From: Gibbsiella quercinecans
Lineage (GTDB): Bacteria > Pseudomonadota > Gammaproteobacteria > Enterobacterales > Enterobacteriaceae
Direction of reading: 5' to 3'
Assembly (NCBI RefSeq): GCF_002291425.1
Contig: NZ_CP014136.1
Span: 4,216,001-4,280,000, forward strand
DNA: 64,000 bases
Of this stretch, positions 28,702 to 37,052 are shown piece after piece. The position numbers were made by a program, and so were the translations under genes. Within the stretch, counting starts at the first letter, position 1, and each line of letters starts with the position of its first letter. The notes under the pieces were generated by a model. It had not been told where the DNA came from, did not search any database, and was given only the letters and a program-made list of their open reading frames with translations.

Positions 28702-29660
28702 TACTTTGCCGCCAGCGGATACATTGCCCGCGCTAGTTTTTCCACGGCGTTAACGTTGGCCGGCCCCGGCGTCAGTTCGGCATACTGTAGTTTCAGGTAA
28801 CGCTGATGCTGTACCGCCGGTGTCAGTTTCATTAACGGATGATTTTCCAGGAAGCGGCGCAGCGCATCCGCGCCACTGCCAGTCTGATAATCCAGCAGGA
28901 TGATGAAATCCGGTTCAGCCGCAGCCACATTTTCCCAGGAGGTGGTTCCCCAACTGGTATCCAGCGCCTCCATTGCATTTTTACCACCTGCAGCTTCAAT
29001 AATGGCCGTGGGCATCGCATATTTGCCGCTGGTAAATGGCTTGTCCTCGCCTGAATCATAGACAAAGACGTTTAACGGACGTGTTCCTTGCGCCGGTTTG
29101 GGGAGTTCGCTCAGCGTCCTTTTCCAGCCATTCACCAGTGCCTGTGCTTCATCTCGTTTGCCAAAAATCTTGCCCAGCGTCAGTACATCGTTATACAGCA
29201 GATCCATCGTGGCTTTATGTTTGTGTGCCGCGGTGAACACGCAGCTCTCACTCAGCACAAATGTCCTGATGCCATATTTGCTGAGTGTGTCTGGCGTCAC
29301 TTCACCGCCCACTTTCATACCGTAATTCCAGCCGGCAAAAAAGAAGTCAGGCTCTGCCGCCAGTAATGTTTCCAGGGTGGGATACTTCGGCGCCAGTTCC
29401 GGGATTGTGCCCATCGCCTGTTTAAATTCTGGCGTCATCTTGTACCAGCCACTGATCCCGGTCAGCCCGACGATACGATCCTGCAAATGCAGCGCGAACG
29501 CCATTTCTGACAGATTGAGATCGTTAATAATGGCCCTTTTCGGGGGGGCAGTGAACGTTACCGGCGTTCCACAACTTTCAATAGTGACAGGAAAATCAGC
29601 AGCACTGGCGACTGAAACTGACATCACCGCCATCAAGCTAACAAGCAGTTTTTTCATCAT
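28701..29660 (-). CDS. Periplasmic binding protein of the Zur-type operon
   Basis: Class III (FecB/BtuF-like) substrate-binding protein of 319 residues with a signal peptide (LLVSLMAVMSVSVASA, cleavage before ADFPVT). Landmarks: CGTPVTFTAPPKRAIINDLN at the start of the fold, the long spine-helix region around residues 130-160, and AAAEPDFIILLDYQTGSG. A second Met directly after the first could be the start. It would hand its ligand to the permease encoded next. The operon has no outer-membrane receptor, so one must be supplied elsewhere. Confidence 0.85.
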   Translation of the reverse strand: MMKKLLVSLMAVMSVSVASAADFPVTIESCGTPVTFTAPPKRAIINDLNLSEMAFALHLQDRIVGLTGISGWYKMTPEFKQAMGTIPELAPKYPTLETLLAAEPDFFFAGWNYGMKVGGEVTPDTLSKYGIRTFVLSESCVFTAAHKHKATMDLLYNDVLTLGKIFGKRDEAQALVNGWKRTLSELPKPAQGTRPLNVFVYDSGEDKPFTSGKYAMPTAIIEAAGGKNAMEALDTSWGTTSWENVAAAEPDFIILLDYQTGSGADALRRFLENHPLMKLTPAVQHQRYLKLQYAELTPGPANVNAVEKLARAMYPLAAK

Positions 29661-29678
29661 GGGCTCTTAGAAATTAAT

Positions 29679-30506
29679 TTACGCGCAGTGCGGCACTTCA
29701 AAAATACGCAACGCTTTCCCTGTGCCGGGATGCGCTACGGTAAAACTGGTCAACCCAAAGACGGGATAAAGATATTCGGATACCAGTACCCGTTCCGGGG
29801 TGTCATAGATCACTGACCGTCCCTGCGACAAGAGAAGTACCCGGTCAGCAAAGGATTCCGTCAGTGACAGATCGTGCAGTACCGCCACTACCGTGATCCC
29901 CTTACTTTTCACCAGAGAAAGCAGTTCCACCCGCCCAGGGGGATCAAGATGATTGGTGGGTTCATCAAGTAACACCAGGTTTGGTGTCTGGGCCAGTACC
30001 CGTGCCAGCGCCGCCCGTTGTCTTTCGCCACCGGAAAGCGCCGACAGTGACCGCCTGCATAACCGCTGCAATCCGGTTTCTTTAATGGCCCGGGTTACAA
30101 TCGCATCATGCACACTGCGCGGTACATCCCGCGCATGAGGAATACGCCCGAGTGCCACATAGTCCTCAAGGGTCAGCCGCATATCGGGCATATCATTTTG
30201 CGCCAGGACAGCAATCTGTCTGGCCCGCTGCTGGCGGGACAACGCAGACAGAGAACGGCCCAGCAGCCGAATTTCGCCTTTCAGGGATGTTAGTTCCTGA
30301 CTGATCGCCCGCAGTAAAGAGGTTTTACCGCTGCCGTTAGGCCCGATAACGGCCATACATTCTCCGGCTCTGGCCTCAAAACGAATGGCTGAAAGCAACT
30401 CCCCGCCACCAGGCCGCGCCAGAGACTGGATATTGACGCTGAGAACACTTTCCGCAGTAGCCAAATCATCTTTGGCTATCAGGCTATTTAAGGTGTTGCG
30501 CTTCAC
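29679..30506 (-). CDS. ABC transporter ATPase of the Zur-type operon
   Basis: 275 residues. Walker A IGPNGSGKTSLLR (about residues 54-66), Q-loop IAVLAQNDMPDMRLTLEDY, signature LSALSGGERQRAALARVLAQ, Walker B LVLLDEPTNHLDP, switch His in AVLHDLSLTE. Closest in type to FecE/BtuD-like importers. Its first 23 bases overlap the end of the WD40 gene. The first ~20 residues are polar and precede the usual domain start, so a slightly later start is possible. Confidence 0.88.
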   Translation of the reverse strand: MKRNTLNSLIAKDDLATAESVLSVNIQSLARPGGGELLSAIRFEARAGECMAVIGPNGSGKTSLLRAISQELTSLKGEIRLLGRSLSALSRQQRARQIAVLAQNDMPDMRLTLEDYVALGRIPHARDVPRSVHDAIVTRAIKETGLQRLCRRSLSALSGGERQRAALARVLAQTPNLVLLDEPTNHLDPPGRVELLSLVKSKGITVVAVLHDLSLTESFADRVLLLSQGRSVIYDTPERVLVSEYLYPVFGLTSFTVAHPGTGKALRIFEVPHCA

Positions 30507-31587
30507 ATTGTTCCTTCTTGATTTCCGTATTCACTCCATTGATCTTTTCTCCACGGTGACCGGCCAACTGCAGCAATTTGACCGTTCCGTCGGCATAACC
30601 TGCAGTCAGATATTCCCCCTCTGGATGCCAGCACAGGGCGCTTACTGCTTCGTTTTCCACCAGAATCGCCAACTGCCGACGGCTTGCCGCATCATAAAGA
30701 AACAGGCTACCGTCCTCCGCACCGCTGGCAATCCATTTGCTGACGGGGCTGAATGAAAGCGCCGTTATCGTTCCCTGATGTACCGGCAGGTAGTCGGGCT
30801 CTGTGCCTTCTGGCCCCTGACCACTGCAATCCCAGATCAGTATCTCCTCGCCACCACTGGTCGCAAACAACTGACCATCATGGCTCCAGCAGAGATGGCG
30901 AACCTTTGCGTTGTAGCCACTCATCTGGCACGATTTTTCGGCGGATTTTGCCCATAACTGCACGATACCTTCCTGGCTGCCCGCGGCTATCCACACACCA
31001 TCCGGACTGGCGGCCAGACTGAGTAGTGATCCCTTCCAGAAATAATTCCGCACAGGCTCTGCTTTGCCTGGATGCCAGTGGCTGACCTGACCGTAACATG
31101 ATGTCAGCAGGCTGCCATCCGGCATCCATTCAAGCCCTGTCAGCGTACTGCCCACGGGTTCAAACGCCTGTTGCAGCGAGCCCCGTTCATTCCACAGTTT
31201 GAGTTCCTTACCGGCGATGCTGGCTAGCACACCATCAGATGACCATGCCAGTTTTTCCACCCAGCCGCGGCCCGCTTGCCAGCATCCCGATGGCTCTCCG
31301 GTCACCGGCTCCCATATCACGATATGGTCGTCCTGGCCTCCGCTGGCCAGTCTCTGCCCGTCCGGCGACCAGGCCAGTGCCGTCGTACCTAATCCATGTG
31401 CCGAATGCCGCCATAGCAAACGCCCGTCATCGCCGGAGTACACCGCAACTCCACCGTCTGCGCTGGCACAGGCCATGAGCCGCCCCGTCGGTGACCAAAC
31501 TAACAGGTTGATATAGTCATGTTCGTGAGCAATCCACACTGGAACTAACTGTTGTCGGGGGTCCGCGCTACCTGTCATGCCCGACAT
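30484..31587 (-). CDS. WD40-repeat protein
   Basis: 367-residue cytoplasmic protein without a signal peptide, made of about seven WD40 repeats ([92 protein letters not shown]), i.e. one beta propeller. Propellers of this kind act as protein-binding scaffolds. It is wedged between a metal-chaperone-type GTPase and an ABC ATPase, overlapping both genes. ATG at 31587 or, three codons later, at 31578, where it forms ATGA with the GTPase stop. Function unknown. Confidence 0.8.
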   Translation of the reverse strand: MSGMTGSADPRQQLVPVWIAHEHDYINLLVWSPTGRLMACASADGGVAVYSGDDGRLLWRHSAHGLGTTALAWSPDGQRLASGGQDDHIVIWEPVTGEPSGCWQAGRGWVEKLAWSSDGVLASIAGKELKLWNERGSLQQAFEPVGSTLTGLEWMPDGSLLTSCYGQVSHWHPGKAEPVRNYFWKGSLLSLAASPDGVWIAAGSQEGIVQLWAKSAEKSCQMSGYNAKVRHLCWSHDGQLFATSGGEEILIWDCSGQGPEGTEPDYLPVHQGTITALSFSPVSKWIASGAEDGSLFLYDAASRRQLAILVENEAVSALCWHPEGEYLTAGYADGTVKLLQLAGHRGEKINGVNTEIKKEQCEAQHLK

Positions 31588-32924
31588 GCCTGCACCCCAC
31601 GAATTAGCATCTGGCGGTCTAGATTGCGGCCGATAAAGACCAGCTCGCTACGCCGCGGTTCACCGGCTTTCCAGTCACGATCAACGTCGACATCCATCAG
31701 CATATGCACCCCCTGGAAAACCACCCGCTGGTTTTTCCCTGCCAGATTCAGGATCCCCTTGGAACGGAAGATGTCCTGCCCCTGCGATGACAACAGCAAA
31801 CGTAACCAGTTGTTTAATTTATATTCCGACAGCGCGCCTTCCACGGTAATACCGACGGACGTGACTTCCTCGTCATGGCTATGTGCTGCGCTGAAAGCAC
31901 GGGATATGACAGGCTTTTGCGCCACGCCATTGCGGTACAGTGCGAGATCAAATTCGTCAGGCAGGTGTTCGGTCACCAGTGCATAGTCCCCCTCTTCGGG
32001 GAGCGTCAGTTTGATCGTCTGAGTGCCGGTTTCCGGCACCTGCAGCGAAACCACCCGGTGCGATGGCGCCAGTGCTTCATCCACTTCATCCCGTAGGCTG
32101 CTACGGGCAAATGCCTTATCCGCCTGCTCGATAAGCTGCGTAAAGGCCTCCTCATCACGGCCTGGTACGGCAGTGAACAGGGCGCCAATCAACGGATCAG
32201 GGCCAGTGGCATAATGCAGTTCGGCCTCGCCTGGCGGCAGATGCCAGACACCTGCCCACTCGAAAGGATATTCTGGATCCAGGAACTGCGGGCGCTCCTG
32301 CAATACACGCTGCAAATCAAACCCACCGATGTCCAGAACCGTTGGGATATCCACATCTGCATTAACGGTGCGATGGAGACGCGCCAGAGCATTCATGCCG
32401 CGCAGGCGCGTCTCCAGCTCGTCGAGTTCAGCGGGCGTGACCAGATCGGCCTTGTTCAGCAGGAGTACATCGGCAAAGGCAATCTGCTCACGAAGTTCGC
32501 TGCTGTCGTCCAGATGTAACCCGGCATGTCTGGCATCCACCACCGTGATAATGCCGTCAAGACGCAGGGCGGCGCTGATTTCATCATCAATGAAAAAGGT
32601 CTGTGAAACGGGCCCGGGGTTTGCCATCCCGGTGGTTTCTATCAGGATACGGTCAAACTTATCGCGGCGTCGCATCAGTCGGTTCAGGATACGGATCAGA
32701 TCGCCCCGCACCGTGCAGCAGATGCAACCATTGTTCATCTCGAAAACTTCTTCATCGGCATTGATGACCAGCGCATCGTCGATACCGATTTCACCAAACT
32801 CATTCTCTATCACGGCCACACGTAAGCCGTGCTGCTGGCTGAGAATATGGTTCAGCAACGTAGTTTTACCTGATCCCAGAAAACCGGTCAGAACGGTAAC
32901 GGGAATACGATTATCTGTGTTCAT
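31575..32924 (-). CDS. COG0523-family metallochaperone GTPase
   Basis: P-loop GTPase of the CobW/YjiA/ZNG1 group, 449 residues. G1 motif [12 protein letters not shown] (residues 14-25); metal-binding GCICC at 66-70; [15 protein letters not shown] for guanine; and the C-terminal CobW domain from about residue 310 ([20 protein letters not shown]), with a histidine-containing AAHSHDEE. Members under Zur control deliver zinc to client enzymes during shortage. First gene of the operon, with a Zur-box-like palindrome 36 bases upstream. Confidence 0.9.
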   Translation of the reverse strand: MNTDNRIPVTVLTGFLGSGKTTLLNHILSQQHGLRVAVIENEFGEIGIDDALVINADEEVFEMNNGCICCTVRGDLIRILNRLMRRRDKFDRILIETTGMANPGPVSQTFFIDDEISAALRLDGIITVVDARHAGLHLDDSSELREQIAFADVLLLNKADLVTPAELDELETRLRGMNALARLHRTVNADVDIPTVLDIGGFDLQRVLQERPQFLDPEYPFEWAGVWHLPPGEAELHYATGPDPLIGALFTAVPGRDEEAFTQLIEQADKAFARSSLRDEVDEALAPSHRVVSLQVPETGTQTIKLTLPEEGDYALVTEHLPDEFDLALYRNGVAQKPVISRAFSAAHSHDEEVTSVGITVEGALSEYKLNNWLRLLLSSQGQDIFRSKGILNLAGKNQRVVFQGVHMLMDVDVDRDWKAGEPRRSELVFIGRNLDRQMLIRGVQACRA

Positions 32925-32957
32925 ACTCCGCCTTCCTTATCCTTTTCACTTGATTTT

Positions 32958-32988
32958 GATATGTTATAACATAACGAATAGCGATCAA
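32958..32988 (-). promoter_or_regulatory. Zur-box-like operator over the operon promoter
   Basis: TATGTTATAACATA (32960-32973) is a perfect 14-bp palindrome. Extended, TGTTATA-A-CATAACG matches 12 of 14 positions of the enterobacterial Zur core TGTTATA-N-TATAACA. Read on the minus strand, a possible -35 TTGATC (32988-32983) and -10 TAACAT (32966-32961), 16 bases apart, overlap the palindrome, so a bound repressor would block the promoter. Confidence 0.7.
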
Positions 32989-32999
32989 GCTAATCTGTA

Positions 33000-33270
33000 T
33001 GCTTTAGACCAGAGAAAAGGGGGGCAACAAGGCTATTTTCTTTGCTTCGTCCGGTAATCTGGGGGGCTTCCCCAGCGCAGGGAAGGGCGCATACAGACGA
33101 AAAAAAAACCGTATCCTGTTGCCAGTGATACGGTTTCCTTACTTCCCCGGATTCCTAAGGTATCCCTGGAAGATGAATGGGGGGGGGGTGCTGGATAATG
33201 CGCGTTGCTCGCCCTTCGGGCTATCGCCGCAGGTGGCTCCGTAGTTCGAACGTTGGGTTCAGCGCATAGC
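33000..33270. other. Junction between Zur-type operon and tRNA genes
   Basis: About 270 bases with no credible gene. They contain a run of ten Gs (33179-33188), the stem-loop GGGGGGCTTCCCC-like segment near 33060, and a complete minus-strand terminator at 33100-33136 that has no visible gene in front of it. No integrase or clear direct repeat of a tRNA end was seen. Confidence 0.5.
33100..33136 (-). terminator. Orphan intrinsic terminator
   Basis: AAACCGTATC pairs perfectly with GATACGGTTT over an 11-base loop; on the minus strand it is followed by a run of nine Ts. It stands 135 bases beyond the tRNA-operon terminator. Confidence 0.7.
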
Positions 33271-33297
33271 AAAAAAGCGCCTTTAGGGCGCTTTTTT
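33271..33297 (-). terminator. Terminator of the tRNA-Val/Lys operon
   Basis: AAAAAAGCGCC-CTTTA/TTAG-GGCGCTTTTTT, a GC stem flanked by A and T runs, immediately after the CCA end of tRNA-Lys on the minus strand. Confidence 0.85.
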
Positions 33298-33301
33298 ACA
33301 T

Positions 33302-33377
33302 TGGTGGGTCGTGCAGGATTCGAACCTGCGACCAATTGATTAAAAGTCAACTGCTCTACCAACTGAGCTAACGACCC
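33302..33377 (-). tRNA. lysV: tRNA-Lys (anticodon TTT)
   Basis: 76 bases including encoded CCA. Acceptor GGGTCGT pairs with ACGACCC; D-loop AGCTCAGTTGGTAGAGC; anticodon arm TTGACTTTTAATCAA with TTT; T-arm GCAGGTTCGAATCCTGC. Last of the four-gene operon, as in the E. coli valUXY-lysV operon beside gltX. Confidence 0.97.
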
Positions 33378-33384
33378 GCAGAAG

Positions 33385-33460
33385 TGGTGGGTGATGACGG
33401 GCTCGAACCGCCGACCCCCTCCGTGTAAAGGAGATGCTCTACCAACTGAGCTAATCACCC
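33385..33460 (-). tRNA. valY: tRNA-Val (anticodon TAC)
   Basis: 76 bases with CCA. Acceptor GGGTGAT/ATCACCC, anticodon arm with TAC in CTCCTTTACACGGAG, T-arm TCGGCGGTTCGAGCCCG. Third valine copy in transcription order, 7 bases before tRNA-Lys. Confidence 0.97.
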
Positions 33461-33493
33461 ACTTCAGGGCTTCCGGGTTTGCATGAGTTATGA

Positions 33494-33569
33494 TGGTGGG
33501 TGATGACGGGCTCGAACCGCCGACCCCCTCCGTGTAAAGGAGATGCTCTACCAACTGAGCTAATCACCC
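33494..33569 (-). tRNA. valX: tRNA-Val (anticodon TAC)
   Basis: 76 bases, identical to the neighbouring copy at 33385-33460, including the GGGTGAT/ATCACCC acceptor and encoded CCA. Second in the operon. Confidence 0.97.
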
Positions 33570-33591
33570 TCATACTCAATGCTTAACAAGA

Positions 33592-33667
33592 TGGTGGGCG
33601 ATGACGGGCTCGAACCGCCGACCCCCTCCGTGTAAAGGAGATGCTCTACCAACTGAGCTAATCGCCC
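33592..33667 (-). tRNA. valU: tRNA-Val (anticodon TAC), variant acceptor
   Basis: 76 bases with CCA. Same as the other two copies except that the acceptor is GGGCGAT/ATCGCCC, a compensated pair change (U-A to C-G). First gene of the operon. Confidence 0.97.
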
Positions 33668-33684
33668 CGTCTTGTTGGAGTCGC

Positions 33685-33712
33685 ATTATAGGGATAGTTC
33701 AATGTGAGTCAA
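33685..33712 (-). promoter_or_regulatory. Promoter of the tRNA-Val/Lys operon
   Basis: On the minus strand TTGACT (33712-33707) and a perfect TATAAT (33690-33685) are 16 bases apart, followed by the GC-containing discriminator GCGACTCC, as expected for a strong stable-RNA promoter. Confidence 0.85.
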
Positions 33713-33811
33713 CGCTTTTTAAAATGATTTCAACCGTTCGCCGCAAATTTAGACAGGCTGCGAACTTTATCGCCGGCGGCGCCGATTATTTGCACTTTAA
33801 CGGCGTAATCA

Positions 33812-33838
33812 CGCCGGAATTTAGATGAAATTCCGGCG
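33812..33838. repeat. Perfect 11-bp inverted repeat in the gltX leader region
   Basis: CGCCGGAATTT-AGATG-AAATTCCGGCG. It lies about 120 bases upstream of the gltX start, in the 293-bp gap facing the tRNA promoter. There is no T tract on either side, so it is not a normal terminator. Confidence 0.7.
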
Positions 33839-33960
33839 GGCAACCTTGCGTCGGCGTTGAGGAATTGCCCCGTGGTGGTACAATGTTGCCCACTTTTTTC
33901 AATTCCGAGCATGTGTCGGCATCCGTCGGCGCGCATTGCGTAATAAGGCAAGTGATCCCA

Positions 33961-35376
33961 ATGAAAATCAAAACCCGTTTTGCACCTAGCCCAACCGGCT
34001 ACCTGCACGTCGGTGGCGCCCGTACCGCGCTTTACTCCTGGTTATACAGCCGCCACGCGGGTGGCGAGTTTGTGCTGCGCATTGAAGATACCGATCTGGA
34101 GCGCTCAACCCAGGATGCCATCGATGCGATTATGGATGGCATGAACTGGTTGAACCTGGATTGGGACGAAGGCCCGTATTACCAGACCAAACGCTTCGAT
34201 CGTTATAACTCGGTGATCGATCAAATGCTGGAGCAGGGCACGGCCTACCGCTGCTACTGCTCTAAAGAGCGGCTGGAAGCGCTGCGCGAGCAGCAGATGG
34301 CCAACGGCGAAAAGCCGCGTTACGACGGCCGCTGCCGCGACGGCCAGTGCACTCACAACGCTGATGAGCCGCATGTGGTGCGCTTCCGTAACCCGCAGGA
34401 AGGCTCGGTTATCTTTAACGACAAAATCCGTGGCCCGATCGAATTCAGCAACCAGGAGCTGGACGATCTGATCATCCGCCGCACCGACGGTTCGCCAACC
34501 TATAACTTCTGTGTGGTGGTGGACGACTGGGATATGGAAATCACCCATGTGATCCGCGGCGAAGACCATATCAACAACACCCCGCGCCAGATCAACATCC
34601 TGAAAGCGCTGGGCGCGCCGGTGCCGGAATACGCCCACGTTTCCATGATCCTGGGTGACGACGGTAAAAAGCTCTCCAAGCGCCACGGCGCGGTTGGGGT
34701 GATGCAGTACCGTGACGACGGCTACCTGCCGGAGGCGCTGCTGAACTATCTGGTTCGCCTGGGCTGGTCCTACGGCGATCAGGAAATTTTCTCTATTGAA
34801 GAAATGAAAGCGTTTTTCACGCTGGAAGCCATCAGCAAATCAGCCAGCGCTTTCAATACGGAAAAGCTGCAGTGGCTGAACCACCACTACATTAACCACC
34901 TGCCGGCGGAACAGGTTGCCGTGCACCTGGCGTGGCACGTTGAGCAACTGGGGATCGACACCCGCAATGGTCCGGAGCTGAAGGATATCGTCAAGCTGCT
35001 GGGCGAACGTTGTAAAACCCTGAAGGAAATGGCCGCTTCCTGCGTTTATTTCTATCAGGATTTCACTGAATTCGACGCCGATGCGGCGAAGAAACACCTG
35101 CGCCCGGTTGCGCTCCAACCGCTGGAAGTGGTGCGCGCCAAGCTGGCGGCGATCGCCGATTGGTCGCCGGAGAACGTGCATAACGCCATTCAGGGCACCG
35201 CCGATGAGCTGGGCGTGGGGATGGGCAAGGTCGGCATGCCGCTGCGCGTAGCGGTAACCGGCGCAGGCCAGTCGCCGGGCGTGGACGTGACCGTGCATGC
35301 CGTTGGCCAGGCGCGTTCACTACAGCGTATTGACCTGGCACTGGCCTTTATAGCGGCGCGCGAAGCGCAAGCCTGA
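33961..35376 (+). CDS. gltX: Glutamyl-tRNA synthetase GltX
   Basis: Charges tRNA-Glu with glutamate. 471 residues from [20 protein letters not shown]; the upstream ATG at 33865 gives an unrelated extension. Class I motifs: [13 protein letters not shown] (HIGH equivalent, residues 9-21) and KLSKRHGAV (KMSKS equivalent, near residue 237). Zinc-binding cysteine region [15 protein letters not shown] with CRDGQCTH. Anticodon-binding domain at the C-terminus. Divergent from the tRNA-Val/Lys operon. Confidence 0.98.
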   Translation: MKIKTRFAPSPTGYLHVGGARTALYSWLYSRHAGGEFVLRIEDTDLERSTQDAIDAIMDGMNWLNLDWDEGPYYQTKRFDRYNSVIDQMLEQGTAYRCYCSKERLEALREQQMANGEKPRYDGRCRDGQCTHNADEPHVVRFRNPQEGSVIFNDKIRGPIEFSNQELDDLIIRRTDGSPTYNFCVVVDDWDMEITHVIRGEDHINNTPRQINILKALGAPVPEYAHVSMILGDDGKKLSKRHGAVGVMQYRDDGYLPEALLNYLVRLGWSYGDQEIFSIEEMKAFFTLEAISKSASAFNTEKLQWLNHHYINHLPAEQVAVHLAWHVEQLGIDTRNGPELKDIVKLLGERCKTLKEMAASCVYFYQDFTEFDADAAKKHLRPVALQPLEVVRAKLAAIADWSPENVHNAIQGTADELGVGMGKVGMPLRVAVTGAGQSPGVDVTVHAVGQARSLQRIDLALAFIAAREAQA

Positions 35377-35398
35377 TAGCCAGTGGTTGTGCCACAAG

Positions 35399-35427
35399 CC
35401 CTGCGGCGCCATCCGCGGGGTTTTTTT
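35399..35427 (+). terminator. Terminator after gltX
   Basis: CCCTGCGG pairs with CCGCGGGG (one G-U) over a 6-base loop and is followed by seven Ts. Confidence 0.85.
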
Positions 35428-35684
35428 ATGCCTGTCGGGCAGTCCTTGCGGCCATTATCTGCCCTAAAAACGGCTTTGCAGGGCCAAAAAAGCCGCTGTG
35501 GAAGACGCCATAATTTCTGATAAATATCAGCCGGTTTTCAAAAATAAGTGGCGCGTTTAGTTTTCAAATTACTGAACTGATTTTTTGTATTCTGCTATTT
35601 TTTAATCCCCGCCATCTATCGCACTATTTTCCTACTAATCGGGCCGGTAATGACCGGCAACAGTTGATGTGGGAGACAGCAACG
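35428..35684. other. Leader region of the ureohydrolase operon
   Basis: AT-rich stretch (35510-35635) expected to hold the promoter, then a small hairpin GCCGGT-AATG-ACCGGC at 35643-35658, about 27 bases before the start codon and close to the ribosome site GTGGGAG. No guanidine-riboswitch signature (paired ACGR loops) was recognised. Confidence 0.45.
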
Positions 35685-36635
35685 ATGGAAAACCAATATC
35701 ACCAACCTCAGAACGGCAACGAAATGCCGCGTTTTGCCGGGCGTGCAACCATGATGCGCCTGCCTTATTGCAGCGGGCCGCAGGGCCTGGACGCCGCGTT
35801 TGTCGGTATTCCGCTGGATCTGGGCACTTCCCAGCGTGCGGGCACACGTTACGGGCCGCGCCATATTCGCAGCGAATCGGTCATGATTCGCCCTTATAAC
35901 ATGGCCACCGGCGCCGCGCCGTTCGATTCCCTGCAAGTGGGGGACCTGGGGGATGTGCCGATCAATACCTATAGCCTGCTGAAGTCGGTGGATATCATCG
36001 AAGACTACTACACCGAGCTTAACAAATGGCCGCTGATCCCGCTGACGCTGGGCGGTGACCATACCATCACTTTACCGATCCTACGCGCCCTGGCGAAAAA
36101 GCATGGCCCGGTTGGCTTGATTCACGTCGATGCCCACACTGACACCAATGATGAGATGTTTGGCGAGAAGATCGCCCACGGCACCACCTTCCGCCGGGCC
36201 GTTGAAGAAGGGCTGCTGGATTGCAAACGCGTGGTGCAGATTGGCCAGCGCGCGCAGGGATACACCAGTGAAGACTTTCAGTGGGGCGTCGATCAGGGCT
36301 TCCGTCTGATCCCGGTTGAACAGTGTTGGTACCAAAGCATGACGCCGTTGATGGCGGATATACGCGCCCAGATGGGCGACGGCCCGGTATACCTTTCCTA
36401 CGATATCGACAGCCTGGATCCCGCCTGGGCGCCCGGCACCGGCACGCCGGAAGTTGGGGGCTTGACCTCAATACAGGGGTTGGAAATTGTGCGCGGCTGC
36501 CGGGGGCTGCAACTGGTGGGCTGCGATCTGGTGGAAGTGTCGCCGCCGTATGATATCAGCGGCATGACCGCCCAGATGGGGGCCAATCTGCTCTATGAAA
36601 TGCTTTGTGTGCTGCCGGGCGTGGTGCAGCGATGA
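35685..36635 (+). CDS. Agmatinase/guanidinobutyrase-family ureohydrolase
   Basis: Binuclear manganese enzyme that removes urea from a guanidino compound. 316 residues from MENQYHQPQNGNEMPRF; an earlier ATG at 35664 is less likely. Metal-binding motifs: LGGDHTITLP, HVDAHTDTND and SYDIDSLDPAWAPGTGTPE. The family contains agmatinase, guanidinobutyrase, guanidinopropionase and guanidine hydrolase, and sequence alone does not separate them here. The operon partners, an NCS1 permease and an aldehyde dehydrogenase, favour catabolism of an imported guanidino compound such as 4-guanidinobutyrate rather than polyamine synthesis (no speA beside it). Confidence 0.85.
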   Translation: MENQYHQPQNGNEMPRFAGRATMMRLPYCSGPQGLDAAFVGIPLDLGTSQRAGTRYGPRHIRSESVMIRPYNMATGAAPFDSLQVGDLGDVPINTYSLLKSVDIIEDYYTELNKWPLIPLTLGGDHTITLPILRALAKKHGPVGLIHVDAHTDTNDEMFGEKIAHGTTFRRAVEEGLLDCKRVVQIGQRAQGYTSEDFQWGVDQGFRLIPVEQCWYQSMTPLMADIRAQMGDGPVYLSYDIDSLDPAWAPGTGTPEVGGLTSIQGLEIVRGCRGLQLVGCDLVEVSPPYDISGMTAQMGANLLYEMLCVLPGVVQR

Positions 36636-37015
36636 GCCAGGTTAATGAGGTACAGGCCGCGGCGCAGCGCCTGGTGGCGGCATTTGCCCGTAACGACACG
36701 CCGGCTTATTTTGCCGCCTTCACCGAAGACGCCACCTTTATCCTGCACACCCTGGAAGCGCCGTTGCTGAGCCGCACCGCCTATTTGGCGCAGTGGACGG
36801 CCTGGCAAAACGCGGGCTTCAGCGTGCTGAGCTGCGTTTCCAGCAACGCACACGTGCAGGTGCATGGGGATGCGGCGGTATTCCATCATAACGTCGCTAC
36901 CCGGATCAGGATTGCTGGGCAGGAGAGCCTGTTGAACGAGATTGAAACCATTGTGTTCAGGCGCACGCCGCAGGGCTGGCTGGCCTGCCACGAGCACCTG
37001 TCGGCCTGCAACTGA
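36632..37015 (+). CDS. NTF2-like/SnoaL-fold protein
   Basis: 127-residue cytoplasmic protein. The N-terminus VQAAAQRLVAAFARNDTPAY followed by FTEDATFILHT is the usual opening of a small NTF2-like cone fold, and the C-terminal half (HHNVATRIRIAGQ, LNEIETIVFRRTPQGW) fits the beta sheet. Its ATG overlaps the ureohydrolase stop as ATGA, so it is coupled to it. Its role is unknown; it may be a small hydrolase or isomerase acting on an intermediate, or an accessory protein. Confidence 0.72.
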   Translation: MSQVNEVQAAAQRLVAAFARNDTPAYFAAFTEDATFILHTLEAPLLSRTAYLAQWTAWQNAGFSVLSCVSSNAHVQVHGDAAVFHHNVATRIRIAGQESLLNEIETIVFRRTPQGWLACHEHLSACN

Positions 37016-37052
37016 AATAACGGCGCAGCCCCTGAAGCAAGCAGAGGTAATT

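Noticed and set aside
33000-33300. Integrative element with tRNA attachment site
   Set aside because: No integrase and no direct repeat of a tRNA 3-prime end was found; only indirect signs of insertion remain.
33033-33554. A 173-codon minus-strand frame with LVEQLTFNQLVAGSNPARP-like text
   Set aside because: It is translation across the tRNA-Lys and tRNA-Val genes, a well-known false protein.
33385-33667. Three near-identical spaced repeats resembling a CRISPR-like array
   Set aside because: They are the three tRNA-Val genes; no CRISPR array or cas gene is present in the window.
35428-35684. Guanidine riboswitch upstream of the ureohydrolase operon
   Set aside because: The only clear hairpin (GCCGGT-AATG-ACCGGC) lacks the ACGR loops or other known guanidine-riboswitch features.
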